From NCBI RefSeq assembly GCF_003752405.1, contig NZ_RKHK01000001.1, forward strand, positions 1,426,001 to 1,490,000: a DNA stretch of 64,000 bases, written 5' to 3'. This stretch comes from Bogoriella caseilytica (GTDB taxonomy: Bacteria; Actinomycetota; Actinomycetes; Actinomycetales; Actinomycetaceae). The translations under genes and the position numbers were made by a program. Shown piece after piece: positions 40,217 to 50,500 of this stretch; position 1 is the stretch's first letter, and each line of letters begins with the position of its first letter. Below the pieces are notes generated by a model. The model did not search any database, was not told the origin of the DNA, and was given only the letters and a program-made list of their open reading frames with translations.

Positions 40217-41305
40217 TCAGCGCTCGACGTCGCCGCGGATGAAGGCCTCCACGGATTCCTGCGCGACGTCGTCGGGGCGCTGCTCGGGCGGTGACTTCAT
40301 GAAGTAACTGGACGCGGCCGTCAGCGGACCGCCGATGCCGCGATCGAGCGCGATCTTGGCGGCCCGGATCGCATCGATGATGACGCCGGCGGAGTTCGGC
40401 GAGTCCCAGACCTCGAGCTTGTACTCCAGGCTCAGGGGCACGTCGCCGAAAGCCCGGCCCTCCAGGCGCACGTAGGCCCACTTCCGGTCATCGAGCCAGG
40501 CCACGTAGTCGGAAGGGCCGATGTGCACATTGCGGTCCTCGGTCTTGCCGGCGAGCTCACCGTGCAGATTCGAGGTCACAGCCTGAGTCTTCGAGGTCTT
40601 CTTCGAGGCCAGGCGTTCCCGCTCGAGCATGTTCTTGAAGTCCATGTTGCCGCCGACGTTCAGCTGGTAGGTGCGGTCCAGCGTGACGCCGCGGTCCTCG
40701 AAGAGCTTGGCCAGCACCCGGTGGGTGATCGTGGCGCCCACCTGCGACTTGATGTCGTCACCCACGATGGGCACGCCGGCGCGCTCGAACTTCTCGGCCC
40801 ACTCCGCTGTGCCGGCGATGAAGACCGGGAGCGCGTTCACGAAGGCCACCCCGGCGTCGATCGCGCACTGGGCGTAGAACTTCGCTGCCTCCTCGGAACC
40901 TACCGGCAGGTAGCAGACCAGCACATCGGCCTGGGACTCGCGCAGTGCAGCGACCACGTCAATGGGCTCGGCGGCCGATTCCGCGATGGTCTCGCGATAG
41001 TAGGTGCCCAGGCCGTCGAAGGTGTGGCCACGCTGCACCGGCACGCCCAGGGGTGGGACATCGCAGATCTTGATGGTGTTGTTCTCCGAGGCGTTGATCG
41101 CCTCGGCCAGATCAGCACCCACCTTCTTGCCGTCCACGTCGAGGGCCAGCACGAACTCCAAGTCGCGCACGTGATAGCCGCCGAACTCCACGTGCATCAG
41201 CCCGGGAACACTGGCGGCGGGGTCGGCATCGGCGTAGTAGTGCACCCCTTGAACCAAGGATGACGCGCAATTTCCTACCCCGGCAATGGCAACCCTGATG
41301 CCCAT
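40217..41305 (-). CDS. ino1: Inositol-3-phosphate synthase
   Basis: 362-residue NAD-dependent enzyme that converts glucose 6-phosphate to inositol 3-phosphate, the entry to phosphatidylinositol and mycothiol synthesis. NAD-binding [40 protein letters not shown] and [11 protein letters not shown] are family motifs. The ATG at 41305 has GAGGAG five bases upstream. In most actinobacteria a PadR-family repressor gene is next to ino1; here GH31 and MFS genes follow instead. Confidence 0.95.
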   Translation of the reverse strand: MGIRVAIAGVGNCASSLVQGVHYYADADPAASVPGLMHVEFGGYHVRDLEFVLALDVDGKKVGADLAEAINASENNTIKICDVPPLGVPVQRGHTFDGLGTYYRETIAESAAEPIDVVAALRESQADVLVCYLPVGSEEAAKFYAQCAIDAGVAFVNALPVFIAGTAEWAEKFERAGVPIVGDDIKSQVGATITHRVLAKLFEDRGVTLDRTYQLNVGGNMDFKNMLERERLASKKTSKTQAVTSNLHGELAGKTEDRNVHIGPSDYVAWLDDRKWAYVRLEGRAFGDVPLSLEYKLEVWDSPNSAGVIIDAIRAAKIALDRGIGGPLTAASSYFMKSPPEQRPDDVAQESVEAFIRGDVER

Positions 41306-41442
41306 TCGTGCTCCTCGATTGTGTCGTTCCCTGTGGGGCGTCACCGCGGGCCTGGAGGGCGCCGCAGTGATCCCGATCCCAGGACACCCTAATGGGGCCG
41401 TGAGATCGAGCACCGTGGACGCGCGCGCGAGAGGGCTCAGCG

Positions 41443-41458
41443 CATACTGCCAATCATG
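41443..41458 (+). promoter_or_regulatory. Possible leaderless promoter of the PBP gene
   Basis: A -10-like CATACT (41443-41448) ends seven bases before the ATG at 41456, and no ribosome site is present. Transcription would then start at or next to the ATG. No good -35 element is seen. Confidence 0.35.
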
Positions 41459-43714
41459 GGCACACAGCCAACGCGAGCCTCACGCCAGGGAAAGAAGAGC
41501 CGGAGCGGCGCCACGAAGCGTGGCAGCCGCCGGAGCTTCGTGCTGCGCCTTCTCCTCGCGCTGTTCCTCCTCGGCGTGGCCGGAGCCGCCGGCGTGTTCG
41601 CGATCGCGTACGCCACCATCGACGTTCCCGAACCGGATGACTTCGCGCTCGCAGAATCGACCACCATCTACTACGCCGATGGTGAGACCGAGATGGGGAG
41701 CTTCGCGGAGGTTTCGCGCCGCGTGCTTGAGCTGGAGGACCTGCCCGAGCACCTGCCCCACGCCGTCATCGCCTCCGAGGACCGCACCTTCTACGAGAAC
41801 ATGGGCGTCGATGTGCGCGGCGTGGCACGCGCGCTGTGGAACAACGTGCGCGGCCTGCCCCGCCAGGGCGGGTCCACACTGACCCAGCAGTACGCCGAGC
41901 GGTACTACATGGGTGAGGCCACCACCTCGTACTGGGCCAAGTTCCAGGAGGCGATCCTGGCCCTCAAGCTCGACCAGTCCCAGACCAAGGACGAGGTGCT
42001 GGGCAACTACCTCAACACCATCTACTTCGGCCGCGGCGCCTACGGCGTGGAGATGGCGGCCCGGAACTACTTTGGCAAGCCGGCCGCCGAACTCGAACTG
42101 GCGGAATCCGCCCTGCTCGCGGGAATCATCCCCGCCCCTTCGGTGTGGGACCCGGCAGTGAGCCCCGAGCGCGCTGAGCAGCGCTTCGAGCGTGTCATCG
42201 CCCTGATGGTCCAGGACGGCTGGATCACCCAGGAGGAGGCCGACGAGGCCGAGTACCCCGAGGTGCTCCCGCAGCGCACCGAGAACATCTACGGCGGTCC
42301 CACCGGTTACCTGCTGCACATGGCCCGTCAGGAGACGATGGAGCGCGCCGGCCTCACCGAGGCCGAGATCGACACCCGCGGCCTGTCCATCGTCACCACG
42401 ATCGACGCCGACTCCCAGGAGGCCGCCGTCCAAGCGGTGGACAACCTGCCCGAGGATCGCCCCGAGCAGAACCGTGCGGCCCTGGTCTCCCTCGAATCGG
42501 ACACCGGCGCGATCGTGGCGCTCTACGGCGGCCCCGACTTCGTGTCCCGTTCCTTCAACGACGCCACCCAGGGCACCGCCCAGGCAGGCTCGACCTTCAA
42601 GCCCTTCGCGCTGGTGGCGGCCCTGGAAGAGGACATTCCGCTCACCCAGCGCTACCCCTCGTACTCGCCGATGGACATCGACGGCTACGACCGGCCGGTG
42701 CGGAACTACGACACCATCAATCGCGGCAACATCGACCTGATCGATATGACCGCAGACTCGGTCAACACCAGCTACGTCCTGCTGAACCGGGACGTCGGGC
42801 CGGAGGCCACACAGGACGTGGCCGTGCGGGCCGGTCTCCCCGAGGACACCTCGGGTCTGGATCCATTCATCTCCAACGTGCTGGGCACGGCCTCACCCCG
42901 GCCGATCGACATGGCGCGGGCCTTCGCCACCTTCGCCGACGAGGGCGTGCGGCACGATCCCTTCATCGTGGCCGAGGTGCGCGACAACGCCGGCAACACC
43001 CTCTACGAGGCCGAGGTCGCCAGCGAGCGGGTCTTCGAGACCGACGTGGTGGCTGAGGCGACCTATGCGATGCAGCAGGTGGTCGAGCGCGGCACCGGCC
43101 GGACCGCCGGGGAGATCGGCCGCCCGGTGGCCGGGAAGACGGGTTCCTCCCAGGAATACCGCTCGGCGTGGTTCGTGGGCTATGTGCCGCAGTTGACCAC
43201 GGCGGTGGTGATGTTCGAGGAGGACGAGGACGGCAACCCGCGCCAGCTCACCGGCTTTGGCGGTGTGGACCTGGTGGCCGGCGGAACCTTCCCGACCGAT
43301 ATCTGGCGTGACTACATGGCCGTGGCCACCGAGGGCATGGAGATCGAGGACTTCCCCGAGCGCACCTGGTCGCCGCCGCCCGGGGCTCCTGCCCCCGCCC
43401 CCGTGCCGGCCCCGGAGCCTGAGCCCGAACCGGAGCCTGAGCCGGAACCCACCGAGGAGCCGACACAGGAGCCCACGGAGGAGCCGACACAGGAGCCCAC
43501 TCAGGAGCCGACACAGGAGCCCACGGAGGAACCCAGCCCGACGCCGAGCCCCACACCCAGCCCTTCGCCGAGCCCCACACCCAGCCCGTCGCCGACCCCG
43601 CCGGGCAACGGCGGCGGTGGCAACGGCGGCGGTGGCGGCACGGATCCGCCGGGCGACGGCGAGGGCGGCGATGCGGCTCCGCCGTCCGGAAGTGACGGTC
43701 AAGCCAGCCCCTAG
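41456..43714 (+). CDS. Bifunctional penicillin-binding protein (class A, PonA1-like)
   Basis: 752 residues; polymerises and cross-links peptidoglycan at the membrane. A short basic cytoplasmic end and one membrane helix ([22 protein letters not shown]) come first. The GT51 transglycosylase follows with [14 protein letters not shown] (catalytic Glu) and [15 protein letters not shown]. The transpeptidase has STFK (serine nucleophile), SVN and KTGSS. The C-terminal 110 residues are low-complexity: repeated Pro-Glu-Thr units, then Pro-Ser-Thr and Gly runs, presumably wall-embedded. It sits at the conserved ponA1 position before rpsF. Confidence 0.95.
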   Translation: MGTQPTRASRQGKKSRSGATKRGSRRSFVLRLLLALFLLGVAGAAGVFAIAYATIDVPEPDDFALAESTTIYYADGETEMGSFAEVSRRVLELEDLPEHLPHAVIASEDRTFYENMGVDVRGVARALWNNVRGLPRQGGSTLTQQYAERYYMGEATTSYWAKFQEAILALKLDQSQTKDEVLGNYLNTIYFGRGAYGVEMAARNYFGKPAAELELAESALLAGIIPAPSVWDPAVSPERAEQRFERVIALMVQDGWITQEEADEAEYPEVLPQRTENIYGGPTGYLLHMARQETMERAGLTEAEIDTRGLSIVTTIDADSQEAAVQAVDNLPEDRPEQNRAALVSLESDTGAIVALYGGPDFVSRSFNDATQGTAQAGSTFKPFALVAALEEDIPLTQRYPSYSPMDIDGYDRPVRNYDTINRGNIDLIDMTADSVNTSYVLLNRDVGPEATQDVAVRAGLPEDTSGLDPFISNVLGTASPRPIDMARAFATFADEGVRHDPFIVAEVRDNAGNTLYEAEVASERVFETDVVAEATYAMQQVVERGTGRTAGEIGRPVAGKTGSSQEYRSAWFVGYVPQLTTAVVMFEEDEDGNPRQLTGFGGVDLVAGGTFPTDIWRDYMAVATEGMEIEDFPERTWSPPPGAPAPAPVPAPEPEPEPEPEPEPTEEPTQEPTEEPTQEPTQEPTQEPTEEPSPTPSPTPSPSPSPTPSPSPTPPGNGGGGNGGGGGTDPPGDGEGGDAAPPSGSDGQASP

Positions 43715-43769
43715 CGCGGTGTGCTCCGGTGTGACCAGATTCGCCTGCGCCGCGCACCACTCGATGCCC

Positions 43770-43830
43770 TAGACTGCGTAGCTGGCCCTCATTCCGGCCG
43801 ATCGCGCCTGCGATCGCCGTTCGGGGGCCG
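43770..43830 (+). promoter_or_regulatory. rpsF leader: -10 element and S6:S18-type RNA motif candidate
   Basis: TAGACT (43770-43775) is a good -10. Downstream, an outer stem CGGCC (43795-43799)/GGCCG (43826-43830) encloses a capping hairpin GATCGC (43800-43805)/GCGATC (43810-43815). A 3'-side bulge (43816-43825) carries CCG at 43817-43819. This layout (capping hairpin, then asymmetric CCG bulge) is that of the known S6:S18-binding leader that autoregulates rpsF operons. Assignment is by shape only. Confidence 0.5.
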
Positions 43831-43895
43831 CGCGATGAACCCTCCTGTCACGGAGAGACCGTGACCGTTAAGCCCATAGGAGGTGGGGTACACAC

Positions 43896-44183
43896 ATGCG
43901 CAATTACGAGCTGATGCTCATCCTCGAGCCCGAGGTTGATGAGCGGACGGTCCAGCCGTCTCTCGAGAAGCTGCTCACCGTGGTCACGACCAACGGCACC
44001 GTCGACAACATCGACATCTGGGGCAAGCGTCGTCTCGCCTACGAGATCGACAAGCGCACCGAAGGCATCTACGCCGTGATCAACATGACCACGACTCCTG
44101 AGGTTGCTCAGGAACTCGACCGCCAGTTGGGCCTGAACGAGGCCGTGCTGCGCACCAAGCTCATCCGTCCCGACGCCGCCTGA
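43896..44183 (+). CDS. rpsF: 30S ribosomal protein S6
   Basis: 95 residues, complete ([47 protein letters not shown]). Binds S18 on the 30S platform. AGGAGG precedes the ATG. First gene of the rpsF-ssb-rpsR-rplI operon. Confidence 0.97.
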   Translation: MRNYELMLILEPEVDERTVQPSLEKLLTVVTTNGTVDNIDIWGKRRLAYEIDKRTEGIYAVINMTTTPEVAQELDRQLGLNEAVLRTKLIRPDAA

Positions 44184-44237
44184 GCGCGGTTGTCACCGAG
44201 CCCAGGCACCCGCGCACACCGTTAAGGGAGCAGATCC

Positions 44238-44771
44238 ATGGCAGGCGAAACCATCATCACCATCGTCGGAAACCTGACGGCCGACCCCGAACTGCGCTTC
44301 ACGGCGTCGGGAGCTCCGGTCGCCAGCTTCACCGTGGCCTCCACGCCGCGGACCTTCGATCGTCAGGCGAACGAGTTCAAGGACGGCGAGACGCTGTTCA
44401 TGCGCTGCTCCGCCTGGCGTCAGCTTGGCGAGAACGTGGCTGAGTCCCTGACCAAGGGCTCGCGCGTGGTCGTGCAGGGACGCCTTCAGCAGCGTTCCTT
44501 CGAGACCCGCGAGGGCGAGCGCCGCACCGTGGTGGAGATGCAGGCCGACGAGGTCGGCGCTTCACTGCGCAACGCGACCGCCAAGATCACCCGCACCTCC
44601 GGTGGGGGACAGGGTGGCGGATTCAGCGGCGGCCAGCAGGGCGGCCAGGGCGGTGGCCAGGGTGGCTACGGCGGTGGCCAGGGCGGCTACAACGCCCCCG
44701 GCGGCGGCCAGTCCGACGACCCCTGGGCCACGGGCGGTTCGAGCAGCTTCGACAACGACCCGCCGTTCTGA
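44238..44771 (+). CDS. ssb: Single-stranded DNA-binding protein
   Basis: 177 residues. OB-fold in the first 110 residues ([50 protein letters not shown]), a Gly/Gln-rich disordered linker with GGQGG and YGGGQGG repeats, and the acidic partner-binding tip SFDNDPPF. Protects single-stranded DNA and recruits repair and replication proteins. Confidence 0.97.
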   Translation: MAGETIITIVGNLTADPELRFTASGAPVASFTVASTPRTFDRQANEFKDGETLFMRCSAWRQLGENVAESLTKGSRVVVQGRLQQRSFETREGERRTVVEMQADEVGASLRNATAKITRTSGGGQGGGFSGGQQGGQGGGQGGYGGGQGGYNAPGGGQSDDPWATGGSSSFDNDPPF

Positions 44772-44778
44772 CAGAGAT

Positions 44779-44856
44779 CCGGTGCCTGATCGGCACCGGA
44801 ACCCTGCACGGCGGCGTCACTCATTGACCCAAGGGCGGCGCTACAGGCGCCCGCCC
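44779..44856 (+). other. Two intergenic hairpins between ssb and rpsR
   Basis: A perfect 8-bp stem CCGGTGCC/GGCACCGG (44779-44799, loop TGATC) lies eight bases after ssb. A second GC-rich hairpin, with arms near 44833-44841 and 44847-44856 and one bulge, lies before the rpsR ribosome site. Neither has a U-tract. They may set the ssb/rpsR mRNA ratio by processing or partial termination. Confidence 0.45.
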
Positions 44857-44882
44857 ACCTGAGAGACACGAGGAGTACCACC

Positions 44883-45113
44883 ATGGCGAAGCCCGTTCTT
44901 CGCGCACCGAAGAAGAAGGCCAACCCGTTGCGGTCGGTCGAGAAGATTGACTACAAGGACACCACGCTGCTGCGGAAGTTCGTCTCGGACCGCGGCAAGA
45001 TCCGCGCCCGTCGCGTGACCGGCGTCTCCGTGCAGGAGCAGCGCCTGATCGCCAAGGCCGTCAAGAACGCGCGCGAGATGGCCCTGCTGCCGTACTCGAG
45101 CTCGGCACGCTGA
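44883..45113 (+). CDS. rpsR: 30S ribosomal protein S18, cysteine-free form
   Basis: 76 residues with the S18 core [22 protein letters not shown] and [10 protein letters not shown] end. The zinc-ligand cysteines seen in one S18 class are absent ([14 protein letters not shown] in their place), so this is the zinc-independent type. The cysteine-free form appears usual in rpsF operons of Micrococcales. GAGGAG precedes the ATG. Confidence 0.96.
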   Translation: MAKPVLRAPKKKANPLRSVEKIDYKDTTLLRKFVSDRGKIRARRVTGVSVQEQRLIAKAVKNAREMALLPYSSSAR

Positions 45114-45130
45114 GGCGAGGGAGAAATACG

Positions 45131-45580
45131 ATGGCAAAGCTGATCCTCACGAACGAGGTCGACGGCCTGGGAGCCCCGGGCGACATCGTCGAGGTCAAGG
45201 ACGGGTACGCCCGGAACTACCTCGTGCCGCGTGGCCTGGCCACCCGGTGGACCAAGGGCGGCCAGAAGCAGGTCGACCAGATCACGAACGCTCGCCGCTC
45301 CCGCGCGATCGCCAGTCTCGACGAGGCCCAGGCGATCCGCGACCGGTTGCAGTCCAAGCCGGTGCGCATCAAGGTGCGCGCGGGTGAGTCCGGCCGCCTC
45401 TTCGGCGCCGTGACCGCATCCGACGTGGCCGACGCGGTCAAGGCCGACGGCGGCCCGGAGCTGGACCGCCGCAAGATCGAGGTCCGCAACCCGATCAAGG
45501 TGACGGGTAACCACTCGGTGGAGGTGCGCCTCCACGAGGACGTGCGCGCATCCATCGCGGTGGAGGTCGTCCCCGCCTGA
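45131..45580 (+). CDS. rplI: 50S ribosomal protein L9
   Basis: 149 residues. N-terminal domain [20 protein letters not shown] with [14 protein letters not shown], long connecting helix, and C-terminal domain ([23 protein letters not shown]). Last gene of the operon; it is 17 bp after rpsR and followed by a strong terminator. Confidence 0.97.
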   Translation: MAKLILTNEVDGLGAPGDIVEVKDGYARNYLVPRGLATRWTKGGQKQVDQITNARRSRAIASLDEAQAIRDRLQSKPVRIKVRAGESGRLFGAVTASDVADAVKADGGPELDRRKIEVRNPIKVTGNHSVEVRLHEDVRASIAVEVVPA

Positions 45581-45613
45581 TTCGGTGGGTGGGTGACCAC
45601 CCGCAGGCTGCGG

Positions 45614-45649
45614 CGGAGCCCCTGGTGCCGGAAGGTGCCAGGGGCTCCG
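45614..45649. terminator. Terminator after rplI (convergent with MATE gene)
   Basis: A 12-bp perfect stem (45614-45625 with 45638-45649; arms CGGAGCCCCTGG and CCAGGGGCTCCG), followed by TCGT. It lies in the 188-bp convergent gap and can serve rplI, and partly the opposing MATE transcript. Confidence 0.8.
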
Positions 45650-45768
45650 TCGTGCCTGTGCACTCTTTCGCGCGTTCTCTTCACCTGTTGTCCCTGTACT
45701 CGCTCTCCCTGCGCACGTCGCTCCACTTACTCGCGAGCGCGCGCGGCGAGTCGACTGGGCGACCGGGC

Positions 45769-47172
45769 TCAGCGGCTGGCGCCGGTGACCATCCAGCGGT
45801 CGCCGCGGATCCGCACGCCCAGAGTGACGGCGCGGGCGAGCATGAAGCCGCCGCCGAAGGACAGCCAGAGCCAGGCTAGGCCCGCGACGCCGTCGTCGAC
45901 CAGGAACCACACCAGCAGGGCCAGCGGAACGTAGGCCACCAGCGTGGCGACGCCCGCTCGCGCCAGGTAGGGACCGTCGCCCGCGCCGATGAGGACGCCG
46001 TCGAGGACGAAGACGTACCCGGCCACCGGCATGCACGCGCCGATCACGGCCAGGCCCACCGCGGCCGCAAGCCGCACGTCAGGATCAGTGGTGAAGATCG
46101 GCGCGAGCCACCAGCCCGTGGCGGCGAAGAGCAGGCCGATGAGCACCCCGGCGGTCACGCCCCACTGCAGCCCACGGCGCAGCACCGCGCGCACATGGCC
46201 GCGATCGCCCGCCCCCAGGGACTGCCCCACGAGCGCCTGCGCCGCGATGGCGAGGGCGTCCAGCGCCAGGGCGGACAGACCCCACATGGCGTTGACCACC
46301 TGGTGCCCGGCGAGCGTCACGGTGCCGAGGGAGGTCGCCACGACCACGGTGAGCATCACCGCGGCGCGCAGGGTCAGGGTGCGGATGAGCAATGGCACAC
46401 CGGCGATGGCGGAGCCCCAGATCCCGGAGCCGCGCGGGCGCAGGGAGACCCCGAGGGTCCGGGACTTTCTCCACAGCACCAGGGCGAGGCACACGCCCAT
46501 GGCGGTCTCGGTGATCGCGGTGCCGAGGCCGGAGCCAGCCACCCCCATGTCGAGGCCGTAGATGAACAGCGCGTTGAGCGCGACGTTGGTGATGGCTCCG
46601 GCCACGGCCACCACGAAGGGCGTGCGGGTGTCCAGGAGTCCGCGCAGGGTGCCGGTGGCGGCCAGAACCACGAGCATGCCGGGGAGCCCGGGGGCGGAGT
46701 ACCGCAGATAGTCCTCGGCGTGCGGCGAGACCTCCGCCGGTGCGGCCGCGACCACCCAGGGGGCGATGACGATCAGGACCGCGGCGCTGAGGAGCCCGAG
46801 GAGCAGCGCGAGCCAGACGCCGTCGATGCCGGCCGCGACCCCTCCCCTACGGTCCCCGGCGCCCACGCGGCGCGCGGTGGCGGCGGTGGTGGCATAGGCG
46901 AGGAAGACGAAGGCGCCGACGACCGTCGTCAGGATCGTCGAGGCCAGGGCGAGGCCGGCGAGCTCCCCGGAACCGAGATGGCCGACCATGGCCGAGTCGG
47001 CGAGGACGAAGAGCGGCTGCGCCACGAGGGCGCCCAGGGCGGGGACGGCGAGCGAGAGGATCTGGCGGTCCAGCGCCCGCCCACGGAGCGAGGTGACGGG
47101 GGCGCCGCCGGTGCTGCGTGGTGCCTCAGGTTCAGGTTGAGGGTCGCGTGCGGGCTCGCGCGTGTCATCCAC
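45769..47172 (-). CDS. MATE family efflux transporter
   Basis: 467 residues with 12 predicted membrane helices in two similar halves (LSLAVPALGALVAQPLFVLADSAMVGHL; ALVGQSLGAGDRGHVRAVLRRG). DinF-like branch of the MATE superfamily; exports organic cations or drugs using H+ or Na+. The GTG at 47172 is a likely start; a GTG at 47097 nearer the first helix is possible. Divergent from dnaB. Confidence 0.88.
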   Translation of the reverse strand: MDDTREPARDPQPEPEAPRSTGGAPVTSLRGRALDRQILSLAVPALGALVAQPLFVLADSAMVGHLGSGELAGLALASTILTTVVGAFVFLAYATTAATARRVGAGDRRGGVAAGIDGVWLALLLGLLSAAVLIVIAPWVVAAAPAEVSPHAEDYLRYSAPGLPGMLVVLAATGTLRGLLDTRTPFVVAVAGAITNVALNALFIYGLDMGVAGSGLGTAITETAMGVCLALVLWRKSRTLGVSLRPRGSGIWGSAIAGVPLLIRTLTLRAAVMLTVVVATSLGTVTLAGHQVVNAMWGLSALALDALAIAAQALVGQSLGAGDRGHVRAVLRRGLQWGVTAGVLIGLLFAATGWWLAPIFTTDPDVRLAAAVGLAVIGACMPVAGYVFVLDGVLIGAGDGPYLARAGVATLVAYVPLALLVWFLVDDGVAGLAWLWLSFGGGFMLARAVTLGVRIRGDRWMVTGASR

Positions 47173-47190
47173 GGATCTGGGTCCTACTTT

Positions 47191-47345
47191 CCGTCCACAG
47201 CTTCTGGCCCCTGTGGAAGTGGCGTAGTGGCCGGAACCGGCGAGTCCGTGCCGGTTCTCCCACAGGTTTGTCCCCAACCTGTGCACAAGGGTGTGGGCAG
47301 GGTCCACAGGGCGTCCACAGGATACGACCGCTCCGTGCACAGGGC
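47191..47345. promoter_or_regulatory. MATE/dnaB control region with clustered TCCACA motifs
   Basis: The 346-bp divergent gap 47173-47518 has no gene. Within 47191-47345 are CCGTCCACAG (47191-47200), CTGTGGAAG (47211-47219), TTCTCCCACAGG (47255-47266), GTCCACAGG (47302-47310), CGTCCACAG (47312-47320) and GTGCACAGG. Several resemble the degenerate DnaA boxes of oriC (CCGTCCACA at 9248). DnaA binding is inferred. Confidence 0.4.
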
Positions 47346-47518
47346 GGAATCCGCCGGGCCTCGGAACGGCGTACCCTCGCGTGAGCGCACGCAGGGTGAT
47401 GGCAGGGCGAGGGCGCTGCCACGCGCATACCGTCGGCGTCTCCGGTCGGTGCCGGCTGGTGTCAGAGGCCGGTGCGAGGGTGGGCTCTGGCTCGTTGGTG
47501 AAGGGAAGTGGGTTGACG

Positions 47519-50500
47519 GTGGCTGAAGAGCGCTCGTCCGGTCAGGGATTCGACCGGACTCCGCCGCAGGACATCGCGGCGGAGCAATCGGTGCTCGGCG
47601 GCATGCTGCTGTCCAAGGACGCCATCGCAGACGTCATCGAGGAGCTGCGCCCCAATGACTTTTACCGCCCGGCCCACGAGGTGATCTACGAGGCGGTGAT
47701 CGACCTCTACGGGCGCGGTGAGCCGGCCGACGCCGTCACCGTCTCCGCGGAACTGTCCAAGCGCGGGGAGATTGCGCGGATCGGTGGCGCGCCCTATCTC
47801 CACACCCTGATCTCCTCGGTACCCACTGCGGCGAACGCCGGCTACTACGCCCGCCTGGTGCGCGAGCAGGCGGTGCTGCGCCGCCTGGTGGAGGCCGGCA
47901 CGCGCATCGTGCAGCTCGGCTACTCCACCGACGGAGGTGAGGTCGATGCCCTGGTGGACAACGCGCAGGCTGAGGTCTACGCCGTCACCGAACGCCGCAC
48001 CTCTGAGGACTACGTGCCGCTGCGCGAGACGATCAACCCCACGATGGAGGAGATCGAGGCCGCGGCGGACCGGGGCGACGGCATGGTCGGTGTGCCCACC
48101 GGCTTCGCGGACCTGGACTCCCTCACCAACGGCCTGCACGGCGGCCAGATGGTGATCATCGCGGCCAGGCCTGCGATGGGTAAGGCGCTCGCACTGGAGA
48201 CGGCTCTGCCCACGCCGTCGGGCTGGACCACCATGGGTGAGGTCAGAGAAGGTGACTGGTTGGTGGCCGCCGATGGGTCTCCGACCCGCGTGGTCGCGAC
48301 CACCGAGGTCATGGCCGATCGCCCATGCTTCGAGATCGAGTTCGATGACGGCACCACCGTGGTCGCCGACGCCGAACACCAGTGGCTCACTGATACCCGC
48401 GCGTCGCGGAAGTCGGCCCAAGCCGCGGCAGTGGGCTACAACGGTTACCGGAGCCAGCGAACTTTCGCTGAGGTGCGTACCACCGAGGAGATCGCCCGGA
48501 CGGTTCGCTGCCAGACCGCGGACAAGCGCATGAACCACAGCGTGACCAACTCGCTGCCGCTCAATCTCCCGGAGGCCGAGCTCCCTATCGACCCATACGT
48601 GCTTGGCGCATGGCTCGGTGACGGCCACAGCGCCGGGGGCCGGATGACGACGGCGGACCCGGAGATCGTCGCGAGGATGGAAGCTGGCGGATACGTGGTG
48701 AAGCCAGGAGCGGGAAAGTACGGCTACTCGATCACTCTGCCGAAGCCACCTGCGCTGCAGGAGCGCACGTGTGATGTCTGCGGAGCGACCTACCTTCCCA
48801 AGCAGGCCCACGTCCGCACCTGTGGACGACAGTGCGGTGGCCGCAGGAAGACGCTCAAGTTGCCGCAAGTGATTCCCAGCTGCCGCGACTGCGGCACGCC
48901 CGCTTCAGGCCGCGGACTTTGCCGTGACTGCTACGCGGACCACGGCAGCTTCCAGGTCTTGCTGCGCAAGGTGGGCGTGCTGAACAACAAACACATCCCG
49001 CTCACGTATCTGCGCGCTAGTGAGAGGCAGCGCCGCGAGGTGCTTGCCGGGCTGCTCGACACGGACGGCACCGTGATGAAGCAGGGGTCTGTTCAGATCG
49101 CCCTCACCCACGAGCCCCTGGCACGAGACACCCGGGAACTGATCCACAGCCTCGGCTATCGCACCGGGTGGTACACCAAGCGTGTGGCGGGCCGTTCGGA
49201 GGACTCTTCCACCAGCTACGTCATCACATTCACGACTGACGACGACGTGTTTGCGCTCGAGCGCAAGAAGCTAGCGCACAAGCGGCGCCGCCGGCCCTCG
49301 ACCCCGCGACTGCGCTCTCGATACATCAAGCATGTCCGGTCGGTGCCGAGTGTGCCGGTCCGTTGCGTACAGATCGAACACCCGAGCCATCTCTACCTGG
49401 CAACTCGATCGATGGTCCCCACCCACAACTCGACACTGGCCGTAGATATCTGCCGGAATGCGTCCGTCAGGCACGGTCAGACTTCGGTGATCTTCTCCCT
49501 GGAGATGAGCCGCAACGAGATCACGATGCGTCTGCTCTCGGCCGAGGGGCAGGTGCCGCTGCAGAAGATGCGTAACGGCACTATGCGCGAGGAGGACTGG
49601 ACCAAGATGGCCTCGGCCATGTCCAAGGTCTCGGATGCCCCGTTGTTCATCGATGACAGCCCGAACATGTCGATGATGGAGATCCGCGCCAAGTGCCGGC
49701 GCCTCAAGCAACGGCACGATCTCAAGCTCGTGGTGGTCGACTACCTGCAGCTGATGAGCTCGGGCAAACGCGTGGAGTCGCGTCAGCAAGAGGTTTCGGA
49801 GTTCTCCCGCGCCTTGAAGTTGCTGGCCAAGGAGATCGAGGTGCCGGTGATCGCCGTCGCCCAGCTGAACCGAGGCCCGGAGCAGCGCACCGACAAGAAG
49901 CCGATGATGAGCGACCTTCGTGAGTCGGGCTGCCTTCCTGCGGAGACACGGATTCTGCGCGCCGACACGGGCGCCGAGTCCACCATCGGGGAGCTCTTCC
50001 TTTCCGGTGAGAAGGACGTGCCGGTCTGGGCTCTCGATGACCGCTTGAAGTACGTACGCCGGCACATCACCTCGGTCTTCACCACGGGCACGAAGCCGGT
50101 CTACCGGATGAAGCTGGCCTCCGGGAGGGAGGTGAGGGCGACTCCGAACCACAAGTTCCTCACCTACAACGGATGGGTAGCGCTAGGAGAACTCGAAGCG
50201 GGCTCACGCATCGGCGTGCCACGGCACATCCCGGCCCCGGAACGCGAGACGGCATGGGATGACCGGAAGGTCATCATGCTGGCCCACGCCGTGGCGGCGG
50301 ACCGACCGAGCTCTGCGGTGCCGTCGGACGTGTTCAGCCTTCCCAAGCATCAGATCGCGCTGTTCCTTCGTGAGCTCTGGTCGCTGAGCGGCACGGTAGG
50401 GGATGGCCCCGGAGGTGGCTCGGTCCGCTTGAGGACCTCATCGGTGCGGATCGCGGAGGCAGTGATGAATTTGCTGCTGCGGTTTGGGCTCAACTCAATG

